Below are positions 26,813 to 34,810 of a stretch of 53,598 nucleotides of DNA, piece after piece; position 1 is the stretch's first letter; each line of letters begins with the position of its first letter. The notes beneath the pieces were generated by a model. That model ran no database searches, was not told the DNA's origin, and saw nothing but the letters and a program-made list of their open reading frames with translations. A program made the position numbers and the translations under genes. Location of the stretch: positions 1 through 53,598 of the forward strand of contig JAVWHX010000006.1 in NCBI GenBank assembly GCA_036639875.1. Direction: 5' to 3'. This DNA comes from JAVWHX01 sp036639875 (GTDB lineage: Bacteria; Bacillota_I; Bacilli_A; Erysipelotrichales; Coprobacillaceae).

Positions 26813-27553
26813 TTATATACCAAGCATTATAAAACGAATGAAATCAACCATACTATGAGCACCAATTGCAGAAAGTAAGTTGATTTTTCTTTGCATCAAA
26901 CAAAATGGTAAACCAAAAAATATCGCTAAAATAATAATACTTACAATGTCTATTGTGTTACTGAAATGAAGTAATACATGCGGTAAAATCATTAACAGAT
27001 AACATAGCATTTCTTGGGATTTATTATAGGGAAGATTCCCAGTTATTTCTATACATAAAGCAAATAGAAACATTCTAAAAATAATCTCTTCAAATATACC
27101 AGCTCTTAGAGCGTGGAATATAAACATTGGTTGAAAGGATAAATCAAGTTGGTAAGATCCTAATGATAATGCTAAGTTTAAACAAGCTAGAAAACTACCA
27201 CATATGAATATACATATGAATGTCCAAAAAAGTTCTTTCTTACGAGAATGGTTATAAAAAGCAATTTCTTTATTGTTTCCTTTTAAAATAGAAACTGCTG
27301 CTAAGTAAGTAGGACATACAATGATTCCTATAAATGCATTGGAAATCATGACAATGAGGCTTAGTATAAAACCAATTAATATGTCTTTTTTATCTAGATT
27401 ATTTTTATGTTTATTTATAAATATGATTGATAAAGTAAAAACCAAGAGAAACCATAATATGAGTGTATTTGTTATGGTAGTAAAGATAGAGAAAATAATG
27501 AAACAGATTGTTAATAGACTTAATCGCTTTGTTATTTTTTTTGAGTTTATCAT
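26813..27553 (-). CDS. CPBP family intramembrane metalloprotease
   Basis: 246 residues with about seven hydrophobic segments. The CPBP/Abi signature is present: FEEIIFRMFLF, then a helix with LPHVLLHF and a C-terminal GAHSMVDF. The paired Glu, Arg and two His residues are the proposed metal/catalytic residues of Rce1-like proteases. These are used in bacteriocin immunity, prenyl-protein-like processing or peptide maturation; here the role is unknown. It starts 6 bp after the stop of the XRE-type gene, so it is the second gene of a two-gene operon and probably controlled by it. Confidence 0.85.
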   Translation of the reverse strand: MINSKKITKRLSLLTICFIIFSIFTTITNTLILWFLLVFTLSIIFINKHKNNLDKKDILIGFILSLIVMISNAFIGIIVCPTYLAAVSILKGNNKEIAFYNHSRKKELFWTFICIFICGSFLACLNLALSLGSYQLDLSFQPMFIFHALRAGIFEEIIFRMFLFALCIEITGNLPYNKSQEMLCYLLMILPHVLLHFSNTIDIVSIIILAIFFGLPFCLMQRKINLLSAIGAHSMVDFIRFIMLGI

Positions 27554-27559
27554 AATGTT

Positions 27560-28114
27560 TTAAGCTCCATCATCTTTGGTGATTTCATCACGTCGTAAGA
27601 GATAGATGACAAAGCCAAGAATTGTTATTGAAATAAGCACATATAAAAATGGTTTTATTCCTCTCAATTTACAATCTTTGTATACATATTGTAAAATGGT
27701 TGATAAAAATGCTAAATAGGCAATAAAAGCAAATGTTCCTGACATTGTTATCAAGATGAAAATTATGCTTCTATCATAATGAATAAATTCTAGATATACA
27801 GATATGACAAAAGTTATTATAAATAATGCTAACAGTATGCAAATTGGTAAGTAAATACTCTTTCGTTTTAAAACTTCACTAAAATAATGATGACCTCTGT
27901 TAAAATTTTTCATTTGTAATTCATCATTCATTAAATCTTGTACTGATACTTTAAATATTTCTGCTAACCGCATTAGATTATCTGAACTTGGATTTGATAT
28001 CCCTTGTTCCCATTTGCTCACTGATTGACGACTCACATCTAATAATGTTGCGAGACTTTCTTGTGAGAGTTGGCTTGATGTTCTTAATACTTTAATCTTT
28101 TCTCCAATTGTCAT
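27560..28114 (-). CDS. XRE-type HTH regulator with membrane segments
   Basis: 184 residues. The N-terminal 65 residues are a lambda-Cro-like helix-turn-helix (SQESLATLLDVSRQSVSKWE) with the common SVQDLMNDEL end. After a linker come three hydrophobic segments (about 85-175), so DNA binding is tethered to the membrane. GAAGGAGTGA precedes the ATG. The protein pairs with the CPBP protease downstream; a regulated-proteolysis circuit is conceivable but only inferred from position. Confidence 0.85.
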   Translation of the reverse strand: MTIGEKIKVLRTSSQLSQESLATLLDVSRQSVSKWEQGISNPSSDNLMRLAEIFKVSVQDLMNDELQMKNFNRGHHYFSEVLKRKSIYLPICILLALFIITFVISVYLEFIHYDRSIIFILITMSGTFAFIAYLAFLSTILQYVYKDCKLRGIKPFLYVLISITILGFVIYLLRRDEITKDDGA

Positions 28115-28299
28115 TTTATATCACTCCTTCTTTTGAATATCAGTATAACAAATCAAGTACATAAGTCTACCAACTATTCCGCAACTTTATTATTTTTTTA
28201 TCTATTTAGTATGTATTTTTAGGTTTTGTTTTATAACTTGTCACTAGGTGTCATGTTATTATTGTTATAATGTATACACCAAGGATAAGGAGTGAAATT

Positions 28300-29187
28300 G
28301 TGCATTATGTAAAAGCAAAAGGAATTTTATCATCTAAAAACGGAATGAACTTATATCGAGGTTGTAGTCATGGTTGTATATATTGTGATTCAAGGAGTAG
28401 TTGTTATCATATGGAACATGATTTTGAAGATATAGAGATTAAAGAAAATGCTATTGAATTATTGGAATATACGCTTAAACATAAACGTAAGAAATGTATG
28501 ATAGGGTGTGGTTCTATGACAGATCCTTATATTCCTATAGAATTAAAAATCGAAAATGTGCGAAAATCATTATTATTGGCTTATCAAAACGGTTTTGGTT
28601 TTACCTTAATAACAAAATCAAATTTAATATTAAGAGATCTTGATTTACTAGAAAAAATTAATAAGAAAACAAAGTGTGTTGTTCAAATGACACTAACAAC
28701 TTATGATGAAAGTCTATGTAAAAAAATCGAACCTCATGTTTGTACAACAAAAGAACGATTCGATGTACTAATAAAATTACGTGATTTAGGTATACCTACA
28801 GTTGTTTGGTTAAGTCCTATTTTACCATTTATCAATGATACTATAGAAAATATATCTAGTATTTTAGATTATTGTATTGAAGCAAAGGTCTATGGAATTA
28901 TTTGTTTTGGTATGGGAGTAACACTTCGTGAAGGGAATAGAGAGTATTTTTATAAACAACTTGAATTATCTCTTCCAAATATGAAAGAAAGATATATGAA
29001 AACATATGGAAATCAATATATTTTAAATAGTCCTAAGAATAATGAATTAATGAAGTTTTTTTATAAGAAATGTGATGAAAATGGGATTATTCATAATAAT
29101 AAACAAATATTTGATTATTTAAATCAGTTTGAAGATAAGTGTGGTTATACACAATTGAATCTATTTGAAAACGAGACGATTTTATAA
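28300..29187 (+). CDS. Radical SAM protein, SPL-like family
   Basis: 296 residues from GTG 28300. AAGGAG lies 8 bases upstream, and the N-terminus MHYVKAKGILSSKNGMNLYRG then matches this family exactly. An in-frame ATG at 28270 overlaps a TATAAT -10 box (28266-28271), so it is unlikely to be transcribed. The 4Fe-4S cluster motif C-x3-C-x2-C is Cys22, Cys26, Cys29 (GCSHGCIYCD). Downstream parts (GCGSMTDPYIP, LITKSN, VWLSPILPFIND) fit the SPL / Rv2578c-type radical SAM group, often annotated as DNA-repair photolyase-like. The substrate is unknown. It stands alone, with its own terminator. Confidence 0.88.
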   Translation: MHYVKAKGILSSKNGMNLYRGCSHGCIYCDSRSSCYHMEHDFEDIEIKENAIELLEYTLKHKRKKCMIGCGSMTDPYIPIELKIENVRKSLLLAYQNGFGFTLITKSNLILRDLDLLEKINKKTKCVVQMTLTTYDESLCKKIEPHVCTTKERFDVLIKLRDLGIPTVVWLSPILPFINDTIENISSILDYCIEAKVYGIICFGMGVTLREGNREYFYKQLELSLPNMKERYMKTYGNQYILNSPKNNELMKFFYKKCDENGIIHNNKQIFDYLNQFEDKCGYTQLNLFENETIL

Positions 29188-29211
29188 AACAATAAATTGT
29201 TATTGTTTTAT
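29184..29211 (+). terminator. AT-rich hairpin at the end of the radical SAM gene
   Basis: ATAAAACAATAA (29184-29195) and TTATTGTTTTAT (29200-29211) give a perfect 12-bp stem with a 4-base loop. It overlaps the stop codon. Confidence 0.7.
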
Positions 29212-29337
29212 AGTGACAGTATAATATTTCTATATATAAGAGAAGAAAAGTGGAATGATTAGAAATGCTGAAAATAATATAATAAATTCCATATATTCAA
29301 ATATACTAATCGCAATTAAATGATTATAATGTTCTCA

Positions 29338-29886
29338 TTAAAATATCTCTATAACTTTCCCGTTTATATCATATAACTCATTAACAGAAGAACAATTATC
29401 TGAATCGAGTATGATATAGATATCTAGAATTAAATCTCCTTTAATATTTTTCTTATAAGTAATTTCTGAGTTTGTTATACTATATGAGTATGCATTTTTT
29501 GATCGATTATCTCCATACACAATAATAGTAGTTTTATTACCTTCTTCATTAATATTAAATGTATTGAAATTCCTAGTCGAAGAAGCCCCTCCATAATATT
29601 CATAATTGTTTGATGAAAAAGATTGAGTTTTCTTATAAATCATTAGTTCTAAGTTTTCTTTAGAATTATCCAATTTTGGATTTGGATTATATATGACTGC
29701 ATAATAATCATAATACTTTTTTGCTTTCACAACTTCAATAGAGTCATATCCTTTTCGTTCTAATATATTATTAATTATAGAATCTTGATTGTTAATATTA
29801 ACGAGATTGGTTTTATAAAACCTTGGAAGTAGTATAAGAACTATGCTTAATAATACAGCTAATACAACTAAAATGGTTTTCTTCAT
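29338..29886 (-). CDS. Unknown small membrane-anchored protein
   Basis: About 182 residues counted from the ATG at 29886 (MKKTILVVLAVLLS). One N-terminal TM segment (LVVLAVLLSIVLILL) is followed by a hydrophilic, Asn/Tyr/Ser-rich extracellular part. No family is recognised. A longer in-frame version beginning at 29910 has no ribosome site. The ATG at 29886 follows the stop of a 16-codon reading frame by one base and has no good Shine-Dalgarno of its own, so it is probably translated by coupling. It lies alone between the radical SAM gene and gltX. Confidence 0.6.
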   Translation of the reverse strand: MKKTILVVLAVLLSIVLILLPRFYKTNLVNINNQDSIINNILERKGYDSIEVVKAKKYYDYYAVIYNPNPKLDNSKENLELMIYKKTQSFSSNNYEYYGGASSTRNFNTFNINEEGNKTTIIVYGDNRSKNAYSYSITNSEITYKKNIKGDLILDIYIILDSDNCSSVNELYDINGKVIEIF

Positions 29887-29887
29887 T

Positions 29888-29938
29888 TCAACACACAATA
29901 CTTGGAACATCTATTTTGATTGATCTTTTTCTATTCAT
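29888..29938 (-). CDS. 16-codon upstream leader reading frame
   Basis: A strong ribosome site AAAGGAGGAATTTC (complement of 29943-29956) precedes an ATG at 29938. The frame encodes MNRKRSIKIDVPSIVC and stops with TGA at 29890-29888. The next gene's ATG starts one base later. It may be a leader peptide that feeds ribosomes to that gene, or the end product of a frameshift near the original start. The region is too short to decide. Confidence 0.4.
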   Translation of the reverse strand: MNRKRSIKIDVPSIVC

Positions 29939-30356
29939 TTTGAAATTCCTCCTTTTAGAAGAAAAGTTTAATATAAAAAAATAGTATGAACTATCAGTCC
30001 CATGTTAAGTTTGTATTAATTTTAATATAAGAAGTCATACTCTAAAATATTACTTTAGAACTTATATAGATAGTGAAATTAGTTCTAATAAAGAAAAACA
30101 TTAACATTCTATTGTTGTTGTATTAAAAATATTTTCTAACCTTATTATTTAAAAACCACTATATTAGCAAATGAAACATCTCATACTTCTAAGTTATTTT
30201 ATCTTTCATATTGTTTGTATTTCATTTTCTTCTGTCTCTTAAAACTTCATAATGTAAAGTCAAGGTATTAGTGATAAGCTTATGGAGTATACGATTGGAT
30301 ATTGATATGAGAATGTGATCTGTTTTTTATAAGATAGATTGCTTTTTTATAAAAAG
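29939..30356. other. Gene-free AT-rich stretch
   Basis: About 420 bp between the leader frame and the gltX terminator. It presumably holds the promoter of the leader/unknown-protein transcript. No open frame with a ribosome site, no RNA fold and no repeat could be supported on either strand. It may be decayed coding sequence but nothing is recognisable. Confidence 0.5.
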
Positions 30357-30378
30357 AAAAAGCACTATAAGTGCTTTA
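30357..30378 (-). terminator. Terminator of gltX
   Basis: AAAGCACT and AGTGCTTT (30358-30377) form a short stem just after the gltX stop. On the minus strand it is followed by TTTTTCTTTTT. Confidence 0.85.
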
Positions 30379-30382
30379 ACTA

Positions 30383-31780
30383 TTATATGTTACTTAATTC
30401 TTTTATAGCTTGTTGAATTCTTTTCATTGTTTCTTCTTTTCCTAAGATATGAGCGATTTCTACAGCTCCTCCAGGAGTAAACGCCTTGTTTGTTAAAGCA
30501 ACTCTTACAGGCCACATAATGCGTCCGTTCTTTAATTCTTTTTCTTTAGCTAGTTCAACAAAGAATTCAGTCATTTTTTCATCATTAATAAAATCATTGA
30601 AGTCTGTTAATCTTTCTTGAACAAGTAATAAAGCTTCTAAAGAGTTCTCTGGATTTGTTTTCATCTTCTTATGTGTATAAATGTCACTATTAAATGGATG
30701 AACTTCATTAATGAAATCAGTTAATTCCTCAATATCAGAAAGCTTTTCTAAACGTGGTTGTAAAACATGAGATAATTCTAATAAATCAACATCTCTTGTA
30801 ATATGCTTATAATATGGTAAAACCAATGTATGGAAATCTTCTAAAGATAGATTTCTTAAATACATTCCATTCATCCATTTTAATTTATCTATATCAAAGA
30901 TAGCAGGTGATTTAGAAATATGTTGAATATTGAATTGTTTAATTAAATCATTTAAAGAAAGAATTTCTTCAGCTTCTGGTGACCAACCAAGTAATGCAAT
31001 ATAATTGACAATCGCATCTTTTAAATAACCTTGCTTCTTTAAATCTTGATAAGAAGCATCACCATTTCTTTTACTTAATTTATGTGTTTCATCTTTATTA
31101 ACAGGTGGTAAATGGATATATGTAGGAATTTCCCAATCAAATGCATTGTAGATTAAATTATATTTTGGAGTACTTGATAGATACTCATTTCCTCTTACGA
31201 CATGAGTAATATTCATTAAGTGATCATCTATAACATTTGCAAAATTATATGTTGGATAACCATCACTCTTAATGAGGATACCTTCATTCAATGTTTGGTT
31301 ATCAACTTCAATGTGTCCATAAACCTCATCATCAAATGAAGTTGTTCCATTTTGAGGAATTGTTTGTCTTACCACATAATGATGTCCTTGATTGATTTTG
31401 TCTTCGATTTGTTCTTTAGTGAAATGAAGACAAGGATCTTCACCTTCAATATCTCCTTCACAAAAACAATAGTGAGCTCCACCTTTTTCAATTAGTTCTT
31501 TAGCATATTGATGATATATATCTAATCTTTGAGATTGAATATAAGGACCAACTCCACCATCTTTGTTAGGACCTTCATCATAGTGTAAACCTGTTTCTTC
31601 TAAGACTTGATAAATAAGTTCGATAGCTCCATCAACTTCTCTTTGTTGATCAGTATCTTCAATCCTTAATATAAATTCTCCACCATCATGTTTTGCGATT
31701 AAATAACAATATAACGCAGTTCTTAAGTTACCTATATGCATATATCCAGTAGGACTAGGTGCAAATCTTGTTCTCATCAT
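30383..31780 (-). CDS. gltX: Glutamyl-tRNA synthetase
   Basis: 465 residues, normal bacterial length. The class I signatures are SPTGYMHIGN (HIGH motif region) at the N-terminus and HKLSKRNGD (KMSKS region). RIEDTDQQRE and the C-terminal anticodon-binding helices are also present. AAAGGAGA lies about 10 bases before the first ATG. It charges tRNA-Glu and, as in most Firmicutes without GlnRS, probably also tRNA-Gln for later GatCAB amidation. Notably, the adjacent divergent gene is tRNA-Gln(CTG), and a tRNA-Glu(CTC) gene lies 1.5 kb further on. Confidence 0.97.
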   Translation of the reverse strand: MMRTRFAPSPTGYMHIGNLRTALYCYLIAKHDGGEFILRIEDTDQQREVDGAIELIYQVLEETGLHYDEGPNKDGGVGPYIQSQRLDIYHQYAKELIEKGGAHYCFCEGDIEGEDPCLHFTKEQIEDKINQGHHYVVRQTIPQNGTTSFDDEVYGHIEVDNQTLNEGILIKSDGYPTYNFANVIDDHLMNITHVVRGNEYLSSTPKYNLIYNAFDWEIPTYIHLPPVNKDETHKLSKRNGDASYQDLKKQGYLKDAIVNYIALLGWSPEAEEILSLNDLIKQFNIQHISKSPAIFDIDKLKWMNGMYLRNLSLEDFHTLVLPYYKHITRDVDLLELSHVLQPRLEKLSDIEELTDFINEVHPFNSDIYTHKKMKTNPENSLEALLLVQERLTDFNDFINDEKMTEFFVELAKEKELKNGRIMWPVRVALTNKAFTPGGAVEIAHILGKEETMKRIQQAIKELSNI

Positions 31781-31794
31781 TCTCTGTATTCTCC

Positions 31795-31823
31795 TTTACA
31801 ATGATTTTTAAAGTGTTTATAAT
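31795..31823 (+). promoter_or_regulatory. Promoter of tRNA-Gln
   Basis: TTTACA (31795-31800), 17-bp spacer, TATAAT (31818-31823). The tRNA starts 11 bases after the -10, as expected. Confidence 0.85.
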
Positions 31824-31833
31824 TATAGTATAT

Positions 31834-31909
31834 TGGGGTATAGCCAAGCGGTAAGGCATCAGACTCTGAATCTGACATTTCCTTGGTTCGAATCCAAGTT
31901 CCCCAGCCA
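31834..31909 (+). tRNA. tRNA-Gln (anticodon CTG)
   Basis: Cloverleaf with encoded CCA (31907-31909). D arm GCC...GGC; anticodon stem TCAGA/TCTGA with loop CTCTGAA, so anticodon CTG reading CAG codons; T arm CTTGG/CCAAG with TTCGAAT. U1-A72 as in other Gram-positive tRNA-Gln. One U-U mismatch appears at 6-67 in the acceptor stem. Confidence 0.92.
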
Positions 31910-31913
31910 TTCT

Positions 31914-31939
31914 AAGAAAGGTTTACTTTCTTTTTTTTT
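31914..31939 (+). terminator. Terminator of tRNA-Gln
   Basis: AAGAAAG, 5-base loop, CTTTCTT then a run of T (31914-31939). Confidence 0.85.
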
Positions 31940-31957
31940 GTTTACATAAAGGCATAA

Positions 31958-32914
31958 CTATTGTTGTTGCAATTTCCCCTCTTTTATCCAAGTTAAGGTG
32001 AATCCAAGAGAATTTAAAACATTGTTAAATGATGTTTCGTTTATATGACTGTTAAGGTTTTTAATCCTTTTATGTATTGTATTATGTAACTGGATAAATT
32101 GATTTTTAGAAAGTAAGCATTGCATTATCAAAAAAACATTAAATACATCTTGTCTTTGATTGTTAGGATTTGCTATATACTGACTATGTAATGAGTTTAA
32201 GTAGATTGTGTTATTGCGACACTTGAATCCAAGAACTCTATTATTGTGAGCAACAATGTTTCTGACTTCAACAGTATTGTCTAAAAAAGATATAAGTTGT
32301 GAAGGGGTCAATTTAACTTTTGTAGTATTTAAGTTCTCATTTAGAAAAACTGAGAAATCTTTTGCAATTTTATTTTGCAAAGGAGTTTTAAGATGTTTAT
32401 AAAACTTAATCATTTGTCCAAAATTCATATAATTAGATACAATCCAAAAAGGGACAATACTATGATGATTAATATAATGTTTTATAGGGTTATCATTCTT
32501 ATCTTTAGCTTGCCAATTTATGATACTTGAAATTGATGAAATAAGCGAAGTGACTTGTAAAATATCATCAGAATTATAGCTCGTTGCAATTAAATAGGCG
32601 TAATCAATGTTTCGGTAAGTTTCGGAAAATCTATAAGCAATTATCGATTTTAAATGTTTTTCAGCCTCGATTATATACTTAAATAGAACACTCTTTAATT
32701 CTTTGTCGAAAAAATGAAGTTGGGTTATTTCATCAAAAGTAGTATTTTCCATAAAAATATCTTTATCATTCATAAAAAATTTAGCATAGCAATTAATAAT
32801 ATTATAATAGTTATTGTTTAGTAAGTAACGTTTGGCTTTTTCTTCATCTGTAAAAATTATACCTCTGCTTTTCAAAAGTTCAAATTGTTCTTCAATTGTT
32901 TTAAACGGTTTCAT
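31958..32914 (-). CDS. Abi_2/AbiF-type HEPN protein, predicted RNase toxin
   Basis: 318 residues. The N-terminus (F.TIEEQFELLKSRG, then YLLNNNYYNIINCY) is the Abi_2 (AbiD/AbiF) family start. Toward the C-terminus VRNIVAHNNR carries the HEPN catalytic motif R-x4-H (Arg218, His223). Such proteins act in abortive phage infection as RNases that stop growth. The ATG follows AAAGGTGG with a rather long spacing. Directly upstream are two copies of a small structured RNA (32941-33018, 33061-33136), the arrangement known for AbiF and its RNA antitoxin. Terminator read-through from the nearer RNA probably supplies part of the toxin mRNA. The pair sits between tRNA-Gln and tRNA-Glu genes, a typical place for mobile defence genes. 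Family confidence is high; activity is inferred. Confidence 0.85.
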   Translation of the reverse strand: MKPFKTIEEQFELLKSRGIIFTDEEKAKRYLLNNNYYNIINCYAKFFMNDKDIFMENTTFDEITQLHFFDKELKSVLFKYIIEAEKHLKSIIAYRFSETYRNIDYAYLIATSYNSDDILQVTSLISSISSIINWQAKDKNDNPIKHYINHHSIVPFWIVSNYMNFGQMIKFYKHLKTPLQNKIAKDFSVFLNENLNTTKVKLTPSQLISFLDNTVEVRNIVAHNNRVLGFKCRNNTIYLNSLHSQYIANPNNQRQDVFNVFLIMQCLLSKNQFIQLHNTIHKRIKNLNSHINETSFNNVLNSLGFTLTWIKEGKLQQQ

Positions 32915-32940
32915 TTTGATTGTATTTCCACCTTTCTATA

Positions 32941-33018
32941 AAACAAATACCTCTTCATCATGGACGAAGAGGTATTTGCGCAAATAGGCTCACGTAGAGT
33001 ACTACTACCGCTGTTTGT
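32941..33018 (-). ncRNA. AbiF-RNA-like structured RNA, copy 1 (toxin-proximal)
   Basis: Transcription should start near 33018 from a strong promoter (33025-33053). The RNA has a 38-nt core (32975-33012; minus strand begins AGCGGTAGTAGTACTC and ends TTTGCGCAAA) identical to copy 2. A 12-bp hairpin follows, AAATACCTCTTC / GAAGAGGTATTT with a 9-base loop (32945-32977). Only a modest U tract follows the hairpin, so it may be a leaky terminator before the HEPN gene. The core can form GTAG/CTAC or CTC/GAG stems, so a pseudoknot is possible. Known precedent: AbiF RNAs upstream of abiF genes. Confidence 0.7.
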
Positions 33019-33024
33019 ATACAT

Positions 33025-33053
33025 ATTGTATATGATTTTTTTAGTGTTGTCAA
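33025..33053 (-). promoter_or_regulatory. Promoter of RNA copy 1
   Basis: On the minus strand TTGACA (33053-33048), 17-bp spacer, TACAAT (33030-33025). A near-consensus promoter located between the two RNA copies, so copy 1 has its own start. Confidence 0.85.
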
Positions 33054-33060
33054 TTTTTTT

Positions 33061-33136
33061 AAACAAAAAACTCTCCATCCTAGGGTAGAGAGATTTTTGC
33101 GCAAATAGGCTCACGTAGAGTACTACTACCGCTATA
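33061..33136 (-). ncRNA. AbiF-RNA-like structured RNA, copy 2 (distal)
   Basis: The same 38-nt core occupies 33096-33133, offset 121 bp from copy 1. It is followed by a hairpin with CTCTC/GAGAG (33071-33092) and a good U tract (TTTTTTG), a proper intrinsic terminator. The stem sequence differs from copy 1 but keeps pairing. A TATATT -10 lies just upstream (about 33138-33143); its -35 is weak. Confidence 0.65.
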
Positions 33137-33285
33137 ATATAGTCTATGTTAATATAATGATTTTATTCACTTTGCTAATGTTTTCAAAATATATTCTCAA
33201 CACATTGCGTTATATATATCTACTTGTAATATATTTTTTTGAAACACCTTATCATGCTAAGTAATCTGAGCATAGTATTTTATAA

Positions 33286-33361
33286 TGGTAGTCCGTAGGG
33301 GGCTTGAACCCCTGAATCCTAGGATGAGAACCTAGTGTGTTAACCACTTCACCAACGGACC
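33286..33361 (-). tRNA. tRNA-Glu (anticodon CTC)
   Basis: Cloverleaf on the minus strand from G1 at 33361 to the encoded CCA at 33286. Acceptor GGTCCGT/ACGGACT (G1-U72 wobble); anticodon stem CTAGG/CCTAG with loop TTCTCAT, anticodon CTC reading GAG; T arm AGGGG/CCCCT with TTCAAGC. Confidence 0.92.
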
Positions 33362-33372
33362 ATCATGTTATT

Positions 33373-33400
33373 AGTATAGCACTATTGAATAAAGTATCAA
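33373..33400 (-). promoter_or_regulatory. Promoter of tRNA-Glu
   Basis: On the minus strand TTGATA (33400-33395), 16-bp spacer, TATACT (33378-33373), ending 11 bases before the tRNA. Confidence 0.75.
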
Positions 33401-33429
33401 GATACTTTTTTAAATAATACTGATTTTCT

Positions 33430-33458
33430 TTGATATTTTTAATATTACTGTGTATAAT
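33430..33458 (+). promoter_or_regulatory. Promoter of murA
   Basis: TTGATA (33430-33435), 17-bp spacer, TATAAT (33453-33458) with an extended TG before it. The murA start is about 70 bp downstream. Confidence 0.75.
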
Positions 33459-33529
33459 CTATGTGAGTGAATTAAGATGTATAAATACTTATACATTTCT
33501 ATATAATGTAAAAGAGAGGAAAGAGGTTA

Positions 33530-34795
33530 ATGGCAGAAGTAATTGCGATTGAAGGTGGATATAAATTAAGTGGTACAGTAAGAATCAGTGGGGCAAAAAA
33601 TGCAACTGTAGCATTGATTCCAGCAGCAGTTTTGGCTGATGGTCCTGTTGAGATTTTTGGTGTGCCCGAAATATCTGATGTAGAAGCATTAGCTATTCTA
33701 CTTAGAGAATTAAAATGTAATGTAAATGTAAATGGTGAGAATATTACGATAGATACAACAACTATGGAAGATATTCCACTTATAAGTGATGCAGTTAATA
33801 AATTAAGAGCATCTTATTACTTTATGGGTGCTTTATTAGGAAAATACAAACGAGTTAAGATTAAAATGCCTGGAGGTTGTTATTTAGGACCACGTCCTAT
33901 TGATCTTCATTTAAAAGGATTTGAAGCTTTAGGAGCAAAAATAACTTATGAAGAAGATACTTATTTATTAGAAGCAGAAGAATTAATAGGAAGTTCTATT
34001 TATTTAGATTTTGCTTCAGTAGGAGCAACTATCAATATTATGTTGGCAGCTGTTAAAGCTAAGGGTAAAACGATTATTGAAAATGCAGCAAAAGAACCTG
34101 AGATTATTGATGTAGCAAACTTGCTTACTAAGATGGGTGCTAAAATAAGAGGGGTTGGAACTGATACGATTACGATTGAAGGTGTAGATGTGTTACATGG
34201 AACATTCCATGAAATTATTCCTGATCGTATTGAAGCAGGGACTTTCTTAATTATTGCAGCAGCAGCTGGAGATAAAGTTGTTATTCAAAATATTATTCCT
34301 CAACATTTAGAGGCTTTAATTTCTAAGTTAAAAGAAATGGGTATTGTTATGGAAGTTGTAGGAGATAGTATTGTTGTATATGGAAAACGAGAAGGATTGA
34401 ATTGCGTGGATATTAAGACTCAAACTTATCCTGGCTTTGCAACTGATTTACAACAACCCCTTACAACATTATTAACACAAGCTGAATGTGATTCACATGT
34501 CAAAGAAACAATTTATATTGAGAGATTTAAACATTGTGCAGAACTTAATAAAATGGGTGCTCATATTGAAGTTGGAGAAGCATCTAGTACAATCCATGGA
34601 GGGACACCATTACATGGTACAAGAGTTGAAGCAACTGATTTAAGATGTGGAGCTGCATTGGTTGTTGCAGGGTTAATTGCTGATGGAGTTACTGAGATTA
34701 CAAACGTTTATCATATTGATAGAGGATATGATAATATTGATCATAAGTTGATTACATTAGGGGCGCATATTTCTCGTTATGAGATTGATGAATAA
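33530..34795 (+). CDS. murA: UDP-N-acetylglucosamine 1-carboxyvinyltransferase
   Basis: 421 residues, usual length. It catalyses the first committed step of peptidoglycan synthesis, adding enolpyruvate from PEP to UDP-GlcNAc in the cytoplasm. Visible marks: GGYKLSGTVRISGAKNA at the N-terminus, the flexible loop PGGCYLGPRPID with catalytic Cys117 (fosfomycin target, Cys115 in E. coli), and FATDLQQPL near residue 305. GAGAGG lies before the ATG. Firmicutes often have two paralogues (MurA1/MurA2, also named murA/murZ); which one this is cannot be told. Confidence 0.96.
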   Translation: MAEVIAIEGGYKLSGTVRISGAKNATVALIPAAVLADGPVEIFGVPEISDVEALAILLRELKCNVNVNGENITIDTTTMEDIPLISDAVNKLRASYYFMGALLGKYKRVKIKMPGGCYLGPRPIDLHLKGFEALGAKITYEEDTYLLEAEELIGSSIYLDFASVGATINIMLAAVKAKGKTIIENAAKEPEIIDVANLLTKMGAKIRGVGTDTITIEGVDVLHGTFHEIIPDRIEAGTFLIIAAAAGDKVVIQNIIPQHLEALISKLKEMGIVMEVVGDSIVVYGKREGLNCVDIKTQTYPGFATDLQQPLTTLLTQAECDSHVKETIYIERFKHCAELNKMGAHIEVGEASSTIHGGTPLHGTRVEATDLRCGAALVVAGLIADGVTEITNVYHIDRGYDNIDHKLITLGAHISRYEIDE

Positions 34796-34810
34796 AAAGA
34801 TAAAAAAGTG

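Noticed and set aside
28270..28299. Upstream ATG for the radical SAM gene
   Set aside because: It overlaps the TATAAT box and would lie before the likely transcription start; GTG 28300 has a proper ribosome site.
30000..30356. Possible decayed transposase or other gene in the gap before gltX
   Set aside because: Short peptide fragments on both strands gave no recognisable motif, so nothing was annotated.
32911..33114. 67-residue open frame on the minus strand upstream of the HEPN gene
   Set aside because: It runs through an RNA core, a promoter and a hairpin, has no ribosome site and no protein character; it is chance reading of the RNA locus.
32975..33133. Two identical 38-nt repeats that could look like a minimal CRISPR array
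   Set aside because: Only two copies, the gap of 83 bp contains a promoter and a terminator hairpin, and no cas gene is near. A duplicated small RNA explains it better.
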